From NCBI GenBank assembly GCA_902362715.1, contig CABIXN010000002.1, positions 186,001 through 250,000 of the forward strand: 64,000 nt of DNA. Reading direction: 5' to 3'. A program made the position numbers and the translations under genes. The notes below the pieces were generated by a model. It searched no databases. It saw only the letters and a program-made list of their open reading frames with translations, and was not told where the DNA came from. Of the stretch, positions 1 to 7,843 are shown piece after piece. The stretch's first letter is position 1, and each line of letters starts with the position of its first letter. This DNA comes from Lachnospiraceae bacterium. Its GTDB lineage: Bacteria; Bacillota; Clostridia; Lachnospirales; Lachnospiraceae.

Positions 1-212
1 TGGAAGCGGCTGTGAATTTTATACGCAAAGCGGATATTCTGATTATTGGCGGCACCAGCCTGGCAGTGTATCCGGCGGCAGGGCTGATAGATTATTACAG
101 AGGCAGCAAGCTTGTTTTGATAAATAAAACGGCCACTCCTGCAGACCGGAAGGCCGATCTGCTGATTTCGGGTTCTATTGGTGAAATATTTGAAAAACTG
201 GAGGTGTCATAA
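1..212 (+). CDS. cobB: NAD-dependent protein deacylase (sirtuin), C-terminal part
   Basis: Only the last 70 or so codons are in the window; the open frame runs in from the left edge. The visible part holds the sirtuin NAD-site segment GGTSLAVYPAAG, followed by a strand with VLINK and the terminal GEIFEKL helix, as in bacterial CobB/NpdA proteins. The family removes acetyl or succinyl groups from lysines in the cytoplasm using NAD. The stop codon directly abuts the GTG start of the next gene, which suggests one transcript. The catalytic histidine and the zinc cysteines lie outside the window, so activity cannot be judged. Confidence 0.85.
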   Translation, partial: EAAVNFIRKADILIIGGTSLAVYPAAGLIDYYRGSKLVLINKTATPADRKADLLISGSIGEIFEKLEVS

Positions 213-395
213 GTGACATACGAAATAGGTGATATTGTAAAACTGAAAAAAAAGCATCCCTGTGGAAGTTTTGAGTGGGAGATTTTGAGAGTGGGGGCTG
301 ATTTCAGGCTTAAATGTCTGGGGTGCGGACATCAGATTATGATCGACCGGAAAACAGTGGAAAAAAACACAAAGGACTTAAGAAAAAAAGCTTGA
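213..395 (+). CDS. DUF951 family protein (YyzM-like)
   Basis: A 60-residue basic protein with the DUF951 pattern: GDIVKLKKKHPCG near the N-terminus, EWEILRVGADFRLKCLGCG in the middle and a short basic tail. Two cysteines (C-L-G-C) near residues 35-38 and one in HPCG suggest metal or nucleic-acid binding, but no function is established for the family. In Firmicutes DUF951 genes often sit just upstream of rpsF, as here. The GTG start follows the sirtuin stop with no gap, and a GAGGTG ribosome site lies inside the sirtuin's last codons. Confidence 0.85.
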   Translation: MTYEIGDIVKLKKKHPCGSFEWEILRVGADFRLKCLGCGHQIMIDRKTVEKNTKDLRKKA

Positions 396-498
396 AACCA
401 AAAAAAATATATGATATCATTAGAAATCGTGATATATTATAAATTTCCTTGCTCCTTACATTGTTAGGGGGCCAGAGACCAAAAGGAGGTACATTCGC
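396..498 (+). promoter_or_regulatory. leader upstream of rpsF
   Basis: This 103-base gap has an AT-rich half with matching ATATAT/ATATATT arms, then a G-rich segment ending in GACC and the AAAAGGAGGT ribosome site of rpsF. In many Firmicutes the rpsF mRNA leader binds the S6:S18 complex for autoregulation. I could not fold a convincing match by eye, so this is only the likely place for such a control element. Confidence 0.3.
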
Positions 499-789
499 AT
501 GAACAAATATGAATTAGCACTGATTGTTAATGCAAAGATCGAAGATGATGCGAGAGCCGCTGTAGTAGAGAAAGCAAAAGATTACATTGCGCGTTTCGGC
601 GGTACAGTAACAGAAGTAGAAGACTGGGGTAAGAAAAGATTAGCTTACGAAATTCAGAAAATGAACGAAGGCTTCTATTATTTCATCAAATTCGATGCTG
701 AAGCAGGTGTTCCCGGTGAATTGGAACAGAGTGTTCGTATTATGGACAACGTGCTCAGATTCTTATGCGTTAGACAGGACGAGGCATAG
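499..789 (+). CDS. rpsF: 30S ribosomal protein S6
   Basis: A 96-residue S6 protein of normal length. It begins MNKYELALIVNAK and carries the family's VEDWGKKRLAYEIQK segment. S6 binds S18 and 16S rRNA on the platform of the small subunit. It is the first gene of the classic rpsF-ssb-rpsR cluster and is preceded by a strong AAAAGGAGGT ribosome site nine bases before the ATG. Confidence 0.97.
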   Translation: MNKYELALIVNAKIEDDARAAVVEKAKDYIARFGGTVTEVEDWGKKRLAYEIQKMNEGFYYFIKFDAEAGVPGELEQSVRIMDNVLRFLCVRQDEA

Positions 790-810
790 AATAGAAAAGA
801 GGTTTATCCT

Positions 811-1248
811 ATGAATAAAGTAATTTTGATGGGACGATTGACCAGAGATCCTGAGGTTCGTTATTCTCAGGGCGAACAGTCAACAGCAGTGGCCAGATAT
901 ACAATCGCCGTAGACAGAAGATTCAAACGGGATTCCGATACCCAGACAGCTGACTTTATCGGGTGTGTGGCATTTGGACGTCAGGGCGAATTTGCTGAGA
1001 AATATTTCCGCAAAGGAACTAAAATTGCCATCACAGGCAGAATCCAGACAGGAAGTTATACAAATAAAGACGGTCAGAGAGTGTATACCACAGATGTTGT
1101 TGTTGAAGAACAGGAGTTTGCTGAAAGCAAAGCTGCCAGTGCAGAAAATAGTTTTCAGCCGGCTGACAGACCATCGCCAAACAATGCGATTGGGGATGGC
1201 TTCATGAATATTCCGGATGGAATAGATGAAGAATTACCATTTAACTAA
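811..1248 (+). CDS. ssb: single-stranded DNA-binding protein
   Basis: A 145-residue SSB. The N-terminal OB-fold (about residues 1-105) has [18 protein letters not shown] and the [21 protein letters not shown] core. A polar linker follows, and the acidic tail ends EELPFN, the variant of the DDDIPF tip that recruits repair and replication partners. It protects single-stranded DNA and acts as a homotetramer. It sits between rpsF and rpsR with short spacers, so it is cotranscribed with them. Confidence 0.95.
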   Translation: MNKVILMGRLTRDPEVRYSQGEQSTAVARYTIAVDRRFKRDSDTQTADFIGCVAFGRQGEFAEKYFRKGTKIAITGRIQTGSYTNKDGQRVYTTDVVVEEQEFAESKAASAENSFQPADRPSPNNAIGDGFMNIPDGIDEELPFN

Positions 1249-1264
1249 ACAGGAGGTAACAATC

Positions 1265-1525
1265 ATGGCTTACAATAAAGACGGAAAAAGCGATTCTCCA
1301 ATGAAGAGAAGAGGCGGCCGCAGAAGAAAAAAAGTTTGTGTATTCTGTGGAAAAGATAATGTAATTGATTACAAAGACGTAAATAAATTAAAAAGATATA
1401 TCTCTGAGAGAGGAAAAATCCTTCCAAGAAGAATCACAGGAAACTGTGCAAAACATCAGAGAGCTCTTACCGTAGCAATTAAAAGAGCACGCCACGTAGC
1501 ATTAATGCCATACGTACAGGATTAA
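1265..1525 (+). CDS. rpsR: 30S ribosomal protein S18
   Basis: An 86-residue basic S18. The N-terminus [25 protein letters not shown] leads into the CVFC zinc-knuckle-like motif. [18 protein letters not shown] and the [20 protein letters not shown] tail follow, both diagnostic. I chose the ATG at 1265 because AGGAGGTAAC lies just upstream; a longer frame from 1226 would begin inside ssb and has no ribosome site. S18 pairs with S6 on the 30S platform. It is the last gene of the cluster, and a terminator follows at once. Confidence 0.95.
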   Translation: MAYNKDGKSDSPMKRRGGRRRKKVCVFCGKDNVIDYKDVNKLKRYISERGKILPRRITGNCAKHQRALTVAIKRARHVALMPYVQD

Positions 1526-1539
1526 TTATTACGCAATGA

Positions 1540-1574
1540 AAAAGCTGTTGCAGGAAACTGCAGCAGCTTTTTTA
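1540..1574 (+). terminator. intrinsic terminator of rpsF-ssb-rpsR
   Basis: A 14-bp stem (AAAAGCTGTTGCAG with CTGCAGCAGCTTTT, one G-U pair) closes a GAAA tetraloop and runs into a T-tract. It ends the ribosomal-protein operon. Confidence 0.93.
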
Positions 1575-1640
1575 TAGTATCGAATGGTATAACGTTGAGT
1601 AGAGATAATTTATGAAACTGTGATTGTTTTGTAACTATAA

Positions 1641-2012
1641 TTATTTGTAAAATCCATAATTGGGGTCTGTATTTATTAGCGGTACTGCTGTTTCAAAAGC
1701 CGCAATTTTGCTTTTCCCTTCTGGTGTTGATGAATCAAAATCATCGTGGAGACTGATCAGAGCAGCTTTCTTTTCGTTTACAATTATATGAATCAGATCT
1801 ACAAGATCTCTTAAGCCGCTGGAAAAGCGTGTGAAATTATGTACATAGATAATATCTTCCGGTTGTAGTTTTTCAAGGAGAGCCAGAAGATTTTCTCTGG
1901 TTGCCATAGTGTCAATGATGATTTCAGAAGCGAATGCTTTCAGCTCATCCGTTTTTTCCGGAACACTTTCCTGGATGTCGGTTATGAATGCGTTAAAATA
2001 TCCGTATTTCAT
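1641..2012 (-). CDS. serine-recombinase-fold protein without the catalytic serine
   Basis: A 123-residue protein that looks like a lone resolvase N-terminal domain. Residues 55-110 keep the family's layout: IIYVHNFTRFSSGLRDLVDLI matches the arginine-rich helix region, and ALISLHDDFDSSTPEGKSKI matches the conserved D-T-S-T-P-E-G segment. The start, MKYGYFNAFITDIQE, stands where true enzymes have Y-x-R-V-S-T, so the nucleophilic serine and its arginine are absent. There is no DNA-binding tail. It is therefore unlikely to cut DNA; a regulatory or structural role is possible. GAAAGGA precedes the ATG. A large inverted repeat lies just upstream of it at 2052-2125. Confidence 0.7.
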   Translation of the reverse strand: MKYGYFNAFITDIQESVPEKTDELKAFASEIIIDTMATRENLLALLEKLQPEDIIYVHNFTRFSSGLRDLVDLIHIIVNEKKAALISLHDDFDSSTPEGKSKIAAFETAVPLINTDPNYGFYK

Positions 2013-2051
2013 AGAGTTTTCCTTTCAAGAATTTATTTTTATATCATGATA

Positions 2052-2125
2052 TATCAGCCGGTGGACATCCATATGCCTGATCATGAGCTATAAAAGTAGG
2101 AATATGGATGTCCGGCCGTCTGATA
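2052..2125. repeat. long imperfect inverted repeat
   Basis: The left arm is TATCAGCCGGTGGACATCCA plus TAT (2052-2074) and the right arm mirrors it at 2102-2125, around a 27-base loop. Twelve inner bases (GGACATCCATAT) pair perfectly and the outer TATCAG/CTGATA also pair. No T-tract follows, so it is not a normal terminator. It sits 40 bases upstream of the recombinase-fold gene, in the 237-base gap before the marR stop. Confidence 0.7.
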
Positions 2126-2249
2126 ATATTATGACATAAGTTTAAGAACTCTGAAATTCAGAAAAATGGTCCAGTTATTTATAAAATGAATAACAAAACT
2201 AAATAAAAACAGACAAAACAATATAAATAAAACAAACCAATAAAAGAAG

Positions 2250-2699
2250 TTAATCTGCATATAATATTTTATTTAGTGTTTTCATGATGATTTTGAAGGC
2301 TTCTTTAAATTCTGAAATCTCCTCTTCGGAAAGTTTGTCCATGGATCTGCAGATCAAATTAGATGTTGAACTTTTCAGGTCATTAAAAAGCTGTCGGCCT
2401 TCTTTGGACAGGGAAATATCAATTTGTCTGCGGTTCTCTGCATTTATTTTCCGTTCAACCAATTTTCTGTCTGCCAGGGGAGCAATGGTCCGGCTTGCCT
2501 GTTCCCTGGAAATATTCATACGCTGAGCCAGCTGGCTCATGGAAAGGGTTGAACTGTTGGCAATTATAATCAGAGCTTTCCATTGATTTTTTGTTAAATC
2601 ATATTTCTGCAGATTCATAAAATGATTTAAGTAATGGCTGTAATCCGGAAAAAATTCCAGAATTGAAGCTGCCAGCTGCAGTTTTTCTGTATCTTTCAT
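2250..2699 (-). CDS. MarR family transcriptional regulator
   Basis: A 149-residue winged-helix regulator. The DNA-reading region is LSMSQLAQRMNISREQASRTIAPLADRKLVER (about residues 53-84), followed by the wing with NAENRRQIDISLSKEGRQL, the typical MarR arrangement. Flanking helices at both ends would form the dimer interface. It is divergent from the citrate synthase gene, and a perfect palindrome lies between them, so it probably represses that promoter or its own. The effector cannot be told from sequence. An AGGAGAGAG ribosome site precedes the ATG. Confidence 0.9.
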   Translation of the reverse strand: MKDTEKLQLAASILEFFPDYSHYLNHFMNLQKYDLTKNQWKALIIIANSSTLSMSQLAQRMNISREQASRTIAPLADRKLVERKINAENRRQIDISLSKEGRQLFNDLKSSTSNLICRSMDKLSEEEISEFKEAFKIIMKTLNKILYAD

Positions 2700-2801
2700 A
2701 GAACTCTCTCCTCTTTTTTCCTTTTTTTAAGTATAGCATTTAATTGATAAAAGTCAAATATTGATAAAGATTAAAAATTTATAAACATAATTAAAAATAA
2801 A

Positions 2802-2838
2802 TGTCAATAGTTGACAAAAGTCAATCAAGTGATATACT
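2802..2838 (+). promoter_or_regulatory. gltA promoter with MarR-type palindrome
   Basis: TTGACA (2811-2816), a 16-base spacer and TATACT (2833-2838) form a near-consensus promoter. TGTCAA-TAG-TTGACA (2802-2816) is a perfect palindrome that covers the -35 box. More GTCAA/TTGAC half-sites occur nearby. A repressor bound here would block RNA polymerase; the divergent MarR is the obvious candidate. Confidence 0.75.
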
Positions 2839-2874
2839 TTTGATAACTTAATGTCAAAGAAAGGGGCGAATACA

Positions 2875-4293
2875 ATGAAACCAATTTATACCTATATGAA
2901 AAAACAGTCTGAGGTGATTCGCGGTCAGGATCTGATTCAAAACGATTTGTTTACAAAGTATAATGTGAAACGTGGTCTGCGGGATTTGAACGGGGATGGA
3001 GTACTTGCCGGACTTACCAATGTTTCTATGATTCAGTCAAAGGAAACTGTTGACGGCGAGGTAAAACCTTGTCATGGAAAGCTGTTTTACCGCGGCTATA
3101 ATATTTATGATCTTGTGCGCGGAATTATGGCGGATCATAGATATGGATTTGAGGAAACGGCGTATCTGCTGCTGTTTGGAGAACTTCCCAATAAGCCTCA
3201 ATTGAAGGAATTTTCGGCAATGATTGGTGATATGCGCTGTCTGCCCACTAATTTCGTCAGAGACGTTGTGATGAAGGCGCCCAGTAAAGATATTATGAAT
3301 TCTATGACACGAAGTGTACTGACCCTGTCTTCCTATGATATGCATGTATCAGATTTGAGTCTGGAAAATGTACTAAGACAATGTATGATGTTGATTAGCG
3401 TGTTCCCAATGCTTGCAGTATATGGTTATCATGCCTATAATCATTATGAAAATAATCAGAGTATGTATATTCATCATCCGGATGCGGAATTAAGTACGGC
3501 GGAAAACCTGCTGCGTTTGCTGCGGCCGGATATGAAATATTCAAAACTAGAAGCAAAGGTGCTTGATCTGGCGCTTATGCTTCACATGGAACACGGTGGC
3601 GGAAACAATTCTACCTTTACAACCCGGGTGGTGACATCATCTGGATCTGATACTTATGCGGTAATGGCGGCAGCTTTATCATCTTTAAAGGGGCCAAAAC
3701 ATGGCGGCGCCAATATTAAAGTGGTAGAAATGATGAATGATCTGAAAGCATGTGTAACAGATTATTCAGATCAGGATCAGGTAGAAACGTATCTGGAACA
3801 TGTTCTCAGAGGCCAGGCGTTTGATGGAAGAGGATTGATTTACGGAATGGGACATGCTGTCTATACCATTTCAGATCCCCGTGCAGAAGTATTTAAAAGC
3901 TTTGTGGAAAAGCTCGCTCAGGAAAAGGGCTGCCAGGAAGAATTTGAATTGTATTCTATGGTAGAGACTCTTGCTCCGAAAGTCATTGAGAAAAATCGTA
4001 AAATGTATAAAGGGGTAAGCGCCAATGTAGATTTCTACAGCGGATTTGTTTATAATATGCTGGGAATTCCGCTGGAGCTTTATACCCCGATATTTGCTAT
4101 TGCGCGTATTGTGGGGTGGAGTGCACATCGGCTGGAGGAACTGGTAAATGCCGATAAGATTATCCGCCCGGCATATAAGAGTGTATTAGAATTAAAGACC
4201 TATACTTCTTTAGAATCAAGAGATGGATATGAAATAGAAGGGCAGGATTATAAGGACTACCGGCTGGAAGAAAGAGAAGAAAAGAAACACTAA
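2875..4293 (+). CDS. gltA: citrate synthase
   Basis: A 472-residue enzyme that condenses oxaloacetate and acetyl-CoA to citrate. It shows the family landmarks: VSMIQSKETVDGEVKPCHGKLFYRGY near the N-terminus, HMEHGGGNNSTFTTRVV with the first active-site histidine, LKGPKHGGAN with the second, and YGMGHAVYTISDPRAE with the third. The long N-terminal helix region and overall size fit the clostridial branch, where the enzyme serves glutamate synthesis. I prefer the ATG at 2875, eight bases after AAAGAAAGGGG, to the in-frame ATG at 2851. It is a single gene that ends at a strong two-way terminator and is probably controlled by the divergent MarR. Confidence 0.92.
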   Translation: MKPIYTYMKKQSEVIRGQDLIQNDLFTKYNVKRGLRDLNGDGVLAGLTNVSMIQSKETVDGEVKPCHGKLFYRGYNIYDLVRGIMADHRYGFEETAYLLLFGELPNKPQLKEFSAMIGDMRCLPTNFVRDVVMKAPSKDIMNSMTRSVLTLSSYDMHVSDLSLENVLRQCMMLISVFPMLAVYGYHAYNHYENNQSMYIHHPDAELSTAENLLRLLRPDMKYSKLEAKVLDLALMLHMEHGGGNNSTFTTRVVTSSGSDTYAVMAAALSSLKGPKHGGANIKVVEMMNDLKACVTDYSDQDQVETYLEHVLRGQAFDGRGLIYGMGHAVYTISDPRAEVFKSFVEKLAQEKGCQEEFELYSMVETLAPKVIEKNRKMYKGVSANVDFYSGFVYNMLGIPLELYTPIFAIARIVGWSAHRLEELVNADKIIRPAYKSVLELKTYTSLESRDGYEIEGQDYKDYRLEEREEKKH

Positions 4294-4298
4294 GCATT

Positions 4299-4377
4299 AA
4301 AAAAACTGGTGGGATTTGTATGAAACTGCCCCTTAAAAGCAAAACATTTAGGGCAGATGAAATCTCACCAGTTTTTT
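4299..4377. terminator. bidirectional terminator between gltA and putP
   Basis: AAAAACTGGTGGGATTT (about 4300-4317) pairs with AAATCTCACCAGTTTTTT (4360-4377), with a second CTGCCC/GGGCAG stem inside. T-tracts on both strands serve the two convergent genes. Confidence 0.9.
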
Positions 4378-4390
4378 GTTATTTTAGTTC

Positions 4391-5914
4391 CTATACAGAT
4401 TCAAACTCTTCCACTATTTCTTTATCAGGGGCTTTTGTAAGAAGGCTGACAATAATAATGGCGGCACAGGCAGCAATGAAAGCCGGAAGGAGTTCATAAA
4501 TATTCCAGATACCGCCTATAGGAGCGATCAGATATTTCCAGATAAATACCATAGCTCCTCCGACGATCATACCGGCCAGTGCACCGTTTCTGTTGGAGCG
4601 CTTCCAGAAGAGAGCAAACAGCATTACCGGACCAAAAGCAGCGCCAAAACCGGCCCAGGCAAAAGATACAATGGAGAAAACAGAGCTGTCTGGATTCCGG
4701 GCAATAAAAACACCGATAACGGCTATGATAATTACAGTCAGTCTTGCGAAGAGCATAGACATTTTACTGGAAATCTTAAGATGAAATACATCTTCAAGAA
4801 TATTCTGGGACACACTGGAAGAAGCTGCCAGAAGCTGGGAATCAGCAGTGGACATTGTTGATGCAAGTATTCCTGAAAGGATGACACCAGCAAAAATAAC
4901 TGCAATGATACCGTTCTGGCTTAAAAGTGTAGCAATTTTTATAATGATTGTTTCTGATTCTGAGCCTGTAAGGGTATTTATAGCTCCGGCTTTTGTCATG
5001 CCAAGCCCGACAATACCAATAAGAACTGCAATAATCATAGAAATTACAACCCAAACGGAAGCAACCCGTCGTGAAAGCTTCAGTTTGTTATCGTCTTCAA
5101 TAGCCATAAAGCGAAGCAGAATGTGAGGCATGCCGAAATAACCCAGACCCCATGCCAGTTTTGAAAAAATGGTTAGACCGCCGTATGTTACGGATTCTCC
5201 TGTGTCAGGAACATGGGAGGAAAACATGGACAGATAGCCTTTCAGATTATGGGCGTTATCCATAACGGCATCAAAACCGCCGGCAACGTGGATTCCGAAA
5301 ACAAGAACAATGATTAAGGCAATTGTCATAATAATACTCTGAATGAAATCAGTAGTACTTGCAGCCAGGAAACCGCCTAAAGCGGTGTAGGCAACAATTA
5401 CAATTGCGGAAATAATCATTACAGGTACATATTCGATACCAAATAGGGTGGAAAACAGCTTGCCGCATGCAGCGAAGCCGGATGCCGTGTACGGAATAAA
5501 GAATATAACGATAATGATTGCGGAAATACCAACAAGGGTGCGGCTTTTGTCGCGGTAACGATTTGCGAAAAAGCTTGGAATAGTAATGGAATTGTTGGCT
5601 TTGGCAGAATAACGGCGAAGTCTTTTTGCGATCAGCAGCCAGTTAATGTAAGTTCCGATACCAAGGCCGATGGCGGTCCAGCCGGCATCCGCAACACCGG
5701 AAAGGTAAGCAACACCTGGCAGTCCCATTAAAAGCCAGCTGCTCATATCAGAAGCTTCGGCGCTCATGGCAGTAACAAGGGGCCCCAGTTTTCTGCCGCC
5801 CAGATAGAAGTCGCTGGTATCATTGTTTTTCTTGGAGCAGTATACCCCAATCAGGATCATAGCCACAAGATAAATGACCATGACAATAAACAACCCAATA
5901 GTTTGTGATGTCAT
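4391..5914 (-). CDS. putP: sodium:solute symporter (PutP-type)
   Basis: A 507-residue membrane protein of the SSS family, most like sodium/proline symporters. It has about 13 hydrophobic segments, beginning with TIGLFIVMVIYLVAMILIGVYC. The signature stretch GGRKLGPLVTAMSAEASDMSSWLLMGLPG (about residues 40-68) and the later STADSQLLAASS are typical of PutP. The ATG at 5914 follows AAAGGAG with a seven-base gap; an upstream in-frame start has no ribosome site. It stands alone, divergent from the aldo/keto reductase. The substrate could also be another small solute. Confidence 0.88.
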   Translation of the reverse strand: MTSQTIGLFIVMVIYLVAMILIGVYCSKKNNDTSDFYLGGRKLGPLVTAMSAEASDMSSWLLMGLPGVAYLSGVADAGWTAIGLGIGTYINWLLIAKRLRRYSAKANNSITIPSFFANRYRDKSRTLVGISAIIIVIFFIPYTASGFAACGKLFSTLFGIEYVPVMIISAIVIVAYTALGGFLAASTTDFIQSIIMTIALIIVLVFGIHVAGGFDAVMDNAHNLKGYLSMFSSHVPDTGESVTYGGLTIFSKLAWGLGYFGMPHILLRFMAIEDDNKLKLSRRVASVWVVISMIIAVLIGIVGLGMTKAGAINTLTGSESETIIIKIATLLSQNGIIAVIFAGVILSGILASTMSTADSQLLAASSSVSQNILEDVFHLKISSKMSMLFARLTVIIIAVIGVFIARNPDSSVFSIVSFAWAGFGAAFGPVMLFALFWKRSNRNGALAGMIVGGAMVFIWKYLIAPIGGIWNIYELLPAFIAACAAIIIVSLLTKAPDKEIVEEFESV

Positions 5915-6039
5915 AAATAATCTCCTTTGTGTAAAAATATGCAATAATTCATTTTATCATAGAAAAAAATGGACTACAATATATTTTATATGCTAAAATG
6001 TGAGGATACAAAAAAACAATGGAGAAAGGAAGATTGCGC

Positions 6040-6966
6040 ATGAAAACAGTTAATTTAGCACAAAATGGAAAGCAGGTTTCTTCGATTGTACAGGGATGCA
6101 TGAGAATAGATGCTCTGAGTGATTATCAGCTGGAAGCTTTAGTGGAGCATCAGCTAGAACGGGGGATTAACTTTTTTGATCATGCGGATTGCTATGGAGC
6201 GGGAGTGTGCGAAGAAAAGTTTGGAAAGCTTCTGGCTGCCAGACCAAAGTTAAGGCAGCAGATGACGATTCAGACCAAGTGCGGAATCCGCCCCGGGAAT
6301 TTTACGGTTTATGATTTTTCTAAAAAACATATATTGGAGAGCGTGGACCAAAGCCTGCGGCGCCTTCATACGGATCATATTGATATTTTACTTTTGCATC
6401 GGCCGGATGCACTGATGGAGCCGGAAGAAGTAGCAGATGCCTTTGACCGGTTAAAGGAAAGTGGAAAGGTGGGACATTTTGGTGTCAGCAATCAAAATCC
6501 CGGGCAGATGAAGCTGCTATCAAAATATTTAAATAGGAAGCTTGAGATTAATCAAATGCAGCTTAGTCCGGCCAGAACGGGTATGCTGGATGCAGGGTTC
6601 AATGTAAACACATCTTTTGATAAAGGAATTGACAGGGACGGCGGAGTTATTGAATATTGCAGGCTGGAGGGCATTACCATTCAATGCTGGTCTCCGTTCC
6701 AGCGGGGACAGATAGAAGGAACCTTTATTGGCGATGAGGAATATCGTGAATTGAATTGTGTTTTAGAACAGCTGGCCCAAAAGTATGATATCTCTGTGAA
6801 TGGCGCAGTAATTGCCTGGCTGCTTCGACATCCGGCTGACATGCAGGTTGTTGTAGGAACAGTAAACGACAGCCGGATGGATGCTATTGCCCGGGCGGCT
6901 GATGTCAGGTTAACAAGAGAAGAGTGGTACCAGGTGTATCAGGCTGCCGGGAATGTACTGCCTTAG
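6040..6966 (+). CDS. aldo/keto reductase (YdhF-like)
   Basis: A 308-residue TIM-barrel oxidoreductase using NAD(P)H. The catalytic tetrad can be read: Asp and Tyr in FFDHADCYGAG, Lys in IQTKCGI and His in ILLLHRPDAL. The C-terminal cofactor region reads VVGTVNDSRM. It resembles E. coli YdhF more than the potassium-channel-like or xylose reductases. The start at 6040 follows GAGAAAGGAAG; a start at 6019 would leave no ribosome site. The gene has its own terminator. The physiological carbonyl substrate is unknown. Confidence 0.88.
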   Translation: MKTVNLAQNGKQVSSIVQGCMRIDALSDYQLEALVEHQLERGINFFDHADCYGAGVCEEKFGKLLAARPKLRQQMTIQTKCGIRPGNFTVYDFSKKHILESVDQSLRRLHTDHIDILLLHRPDALMEPEEVADAFDRLKESGKVGHFGVSNQNPGQMKLLSKYLNRKLEINQMQLSPARTGMLDAGFNVNTSFDKGIDRDGGVIEYCRLEGITIQCWSPFQRGQIEGTFIGDEEYRELNCVLEQLAQKYDISVNGAVIAWLLRHPADMQVVVGTVNDSRMDAIARAADVRLTREEWYQVYQAAGNVLP

Positions 6967-6978
6967 CGGCAGAGTTTC

Positions 6979-7026
6979 ACAGCCCCAAAGGAAATTGCAG
7001 TTGTAATTTCCTTTGGGGCTGTTTTT
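6979..7026 (+). terminator. terminator of aldo/keto reductase gene
   Basis: ACAGCCCCAAAGGAAATT pairs with AATTTCCTTTGGGGCTGT (7005-7022) and is followed by TTTTT. Confidence 0.93.
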
Positions 7027-7029
7027 GCG

Positions 7030-7630
7030 TCTAGGAAGCGAACTAAGAAAAGAGAAGTGAATAAGAAGAAAAGCAGTAGGTGAAAGAAGAGAGAGTGAAG
7101 AAAAGTGTAAAAAGAGAGGCGGGGGAGCAGGAAAGTTCCGTCTAACTGCCCCAGCAGGAAGGCAGGGAAGGAAAGAAAGGAAAAAGAAAAAAGGGAAAAG
7201 AGATTCCTAAGGAAGAAGGGTATAGTGGAAGAAGGTATAGAGTGTAAGGATAGAAAGAGGTAAAACTAAATGGAATTAAGAAGAGAAATGAAATAGACAG
7301 GAAAGAAAAAAGGAAAAAGGAAATTATGGAAAGAGAGGGAAAAGTAGGGAAGAAAAAAAGCGGAGAACCGGGAAGAAAAGGGGAAAAAAGAGAGGGGTAA
7401 GAGGAAAGTGTTGTTGAAAAAGAAAAGGAGAAGAATCAGATACTGTCGCTGGAGGAGATCAGCGGCAGTAGGGGAAGCAGAAAGCGGAGATCAAATTGCT
7501 GGGGAGAGGGAAGGAAAGGGATGTGTGAAAGGGAGGACTGCATTTGGAGAGGGAAGGGGTGTTGTTAGAGGAGAAGGCTGGCGAAAAAATAGAAAAAATG
7601 ATGAAAAAACATTTTATTTCACGAAAAAAT
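7030..7630. other. long purine-rich non-coding stretch
   Basis: About 600 bases whose top strand is overwhelmingly A and G, made of irregular GAAAAG/GGAAG/AGAGAG runs with few pyrimidines. No plausible gene is present. One 74-codon open frame (7408-7632) encodes a Lys/Arg/Gly-rich low-complexity peptide with no family resemblance and only reflects the base composition. It lies between a terminator and the promoter of the sugar operon. Such tracts can form triplexes or R-loops, but nothing here proves a function. Confidence 0.8.
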
Positions 7631-7634
7631 AAGG

Positions 7635-7712
7635 TTTCATTTTGTGAAAAACGATAAAAAAGCGGCTGCGTTTCCGGAAATGTATTGACTTTTTCGTAAA
7701 ATGATGTAAGAT
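7635..7712 (+). promoter_or_regulatory. promoter and possible RpiR site of sugar operon
   Basis: TTGACT (7685-7690), 16 bases, then TAAGAT (7707-7712) is a plausible promoter. Fifty bases upstream is TTTCA-TTTTG-TGAAA (7635-7649), and further TTTCACGAA words lie on both sides. TGAAA-type repeats are common RpiR targets, and the operon encodes an RpiR protein. Confidence 0.5.
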
Positions 7713-7843
7713 AAGATTATCAAATTAGTACAGTTTCCACACAGAAAAGGGAAAAGAATCCGTCAATTTCACGAAGGGGTTGTGGAAGAAGGAGGGAGAT
7801 TCCGTGTGAGGCTGATATATAATGTTTTAAAGGAGGAAAAGAC

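Noticed and set aside
1226-1264. Longer N-terminus for S18
   Set aside because: It would start inside ssb without a ribosome site and extend the conserved protein by 13 non-homologous residues.
7408-7632. A 74-codon open frame in the purine-rich stretch
   Set aside because: Lys/Arg/Gly low-complexity product with no family resemblance and no clear ribosome site; it is explained by base composition.
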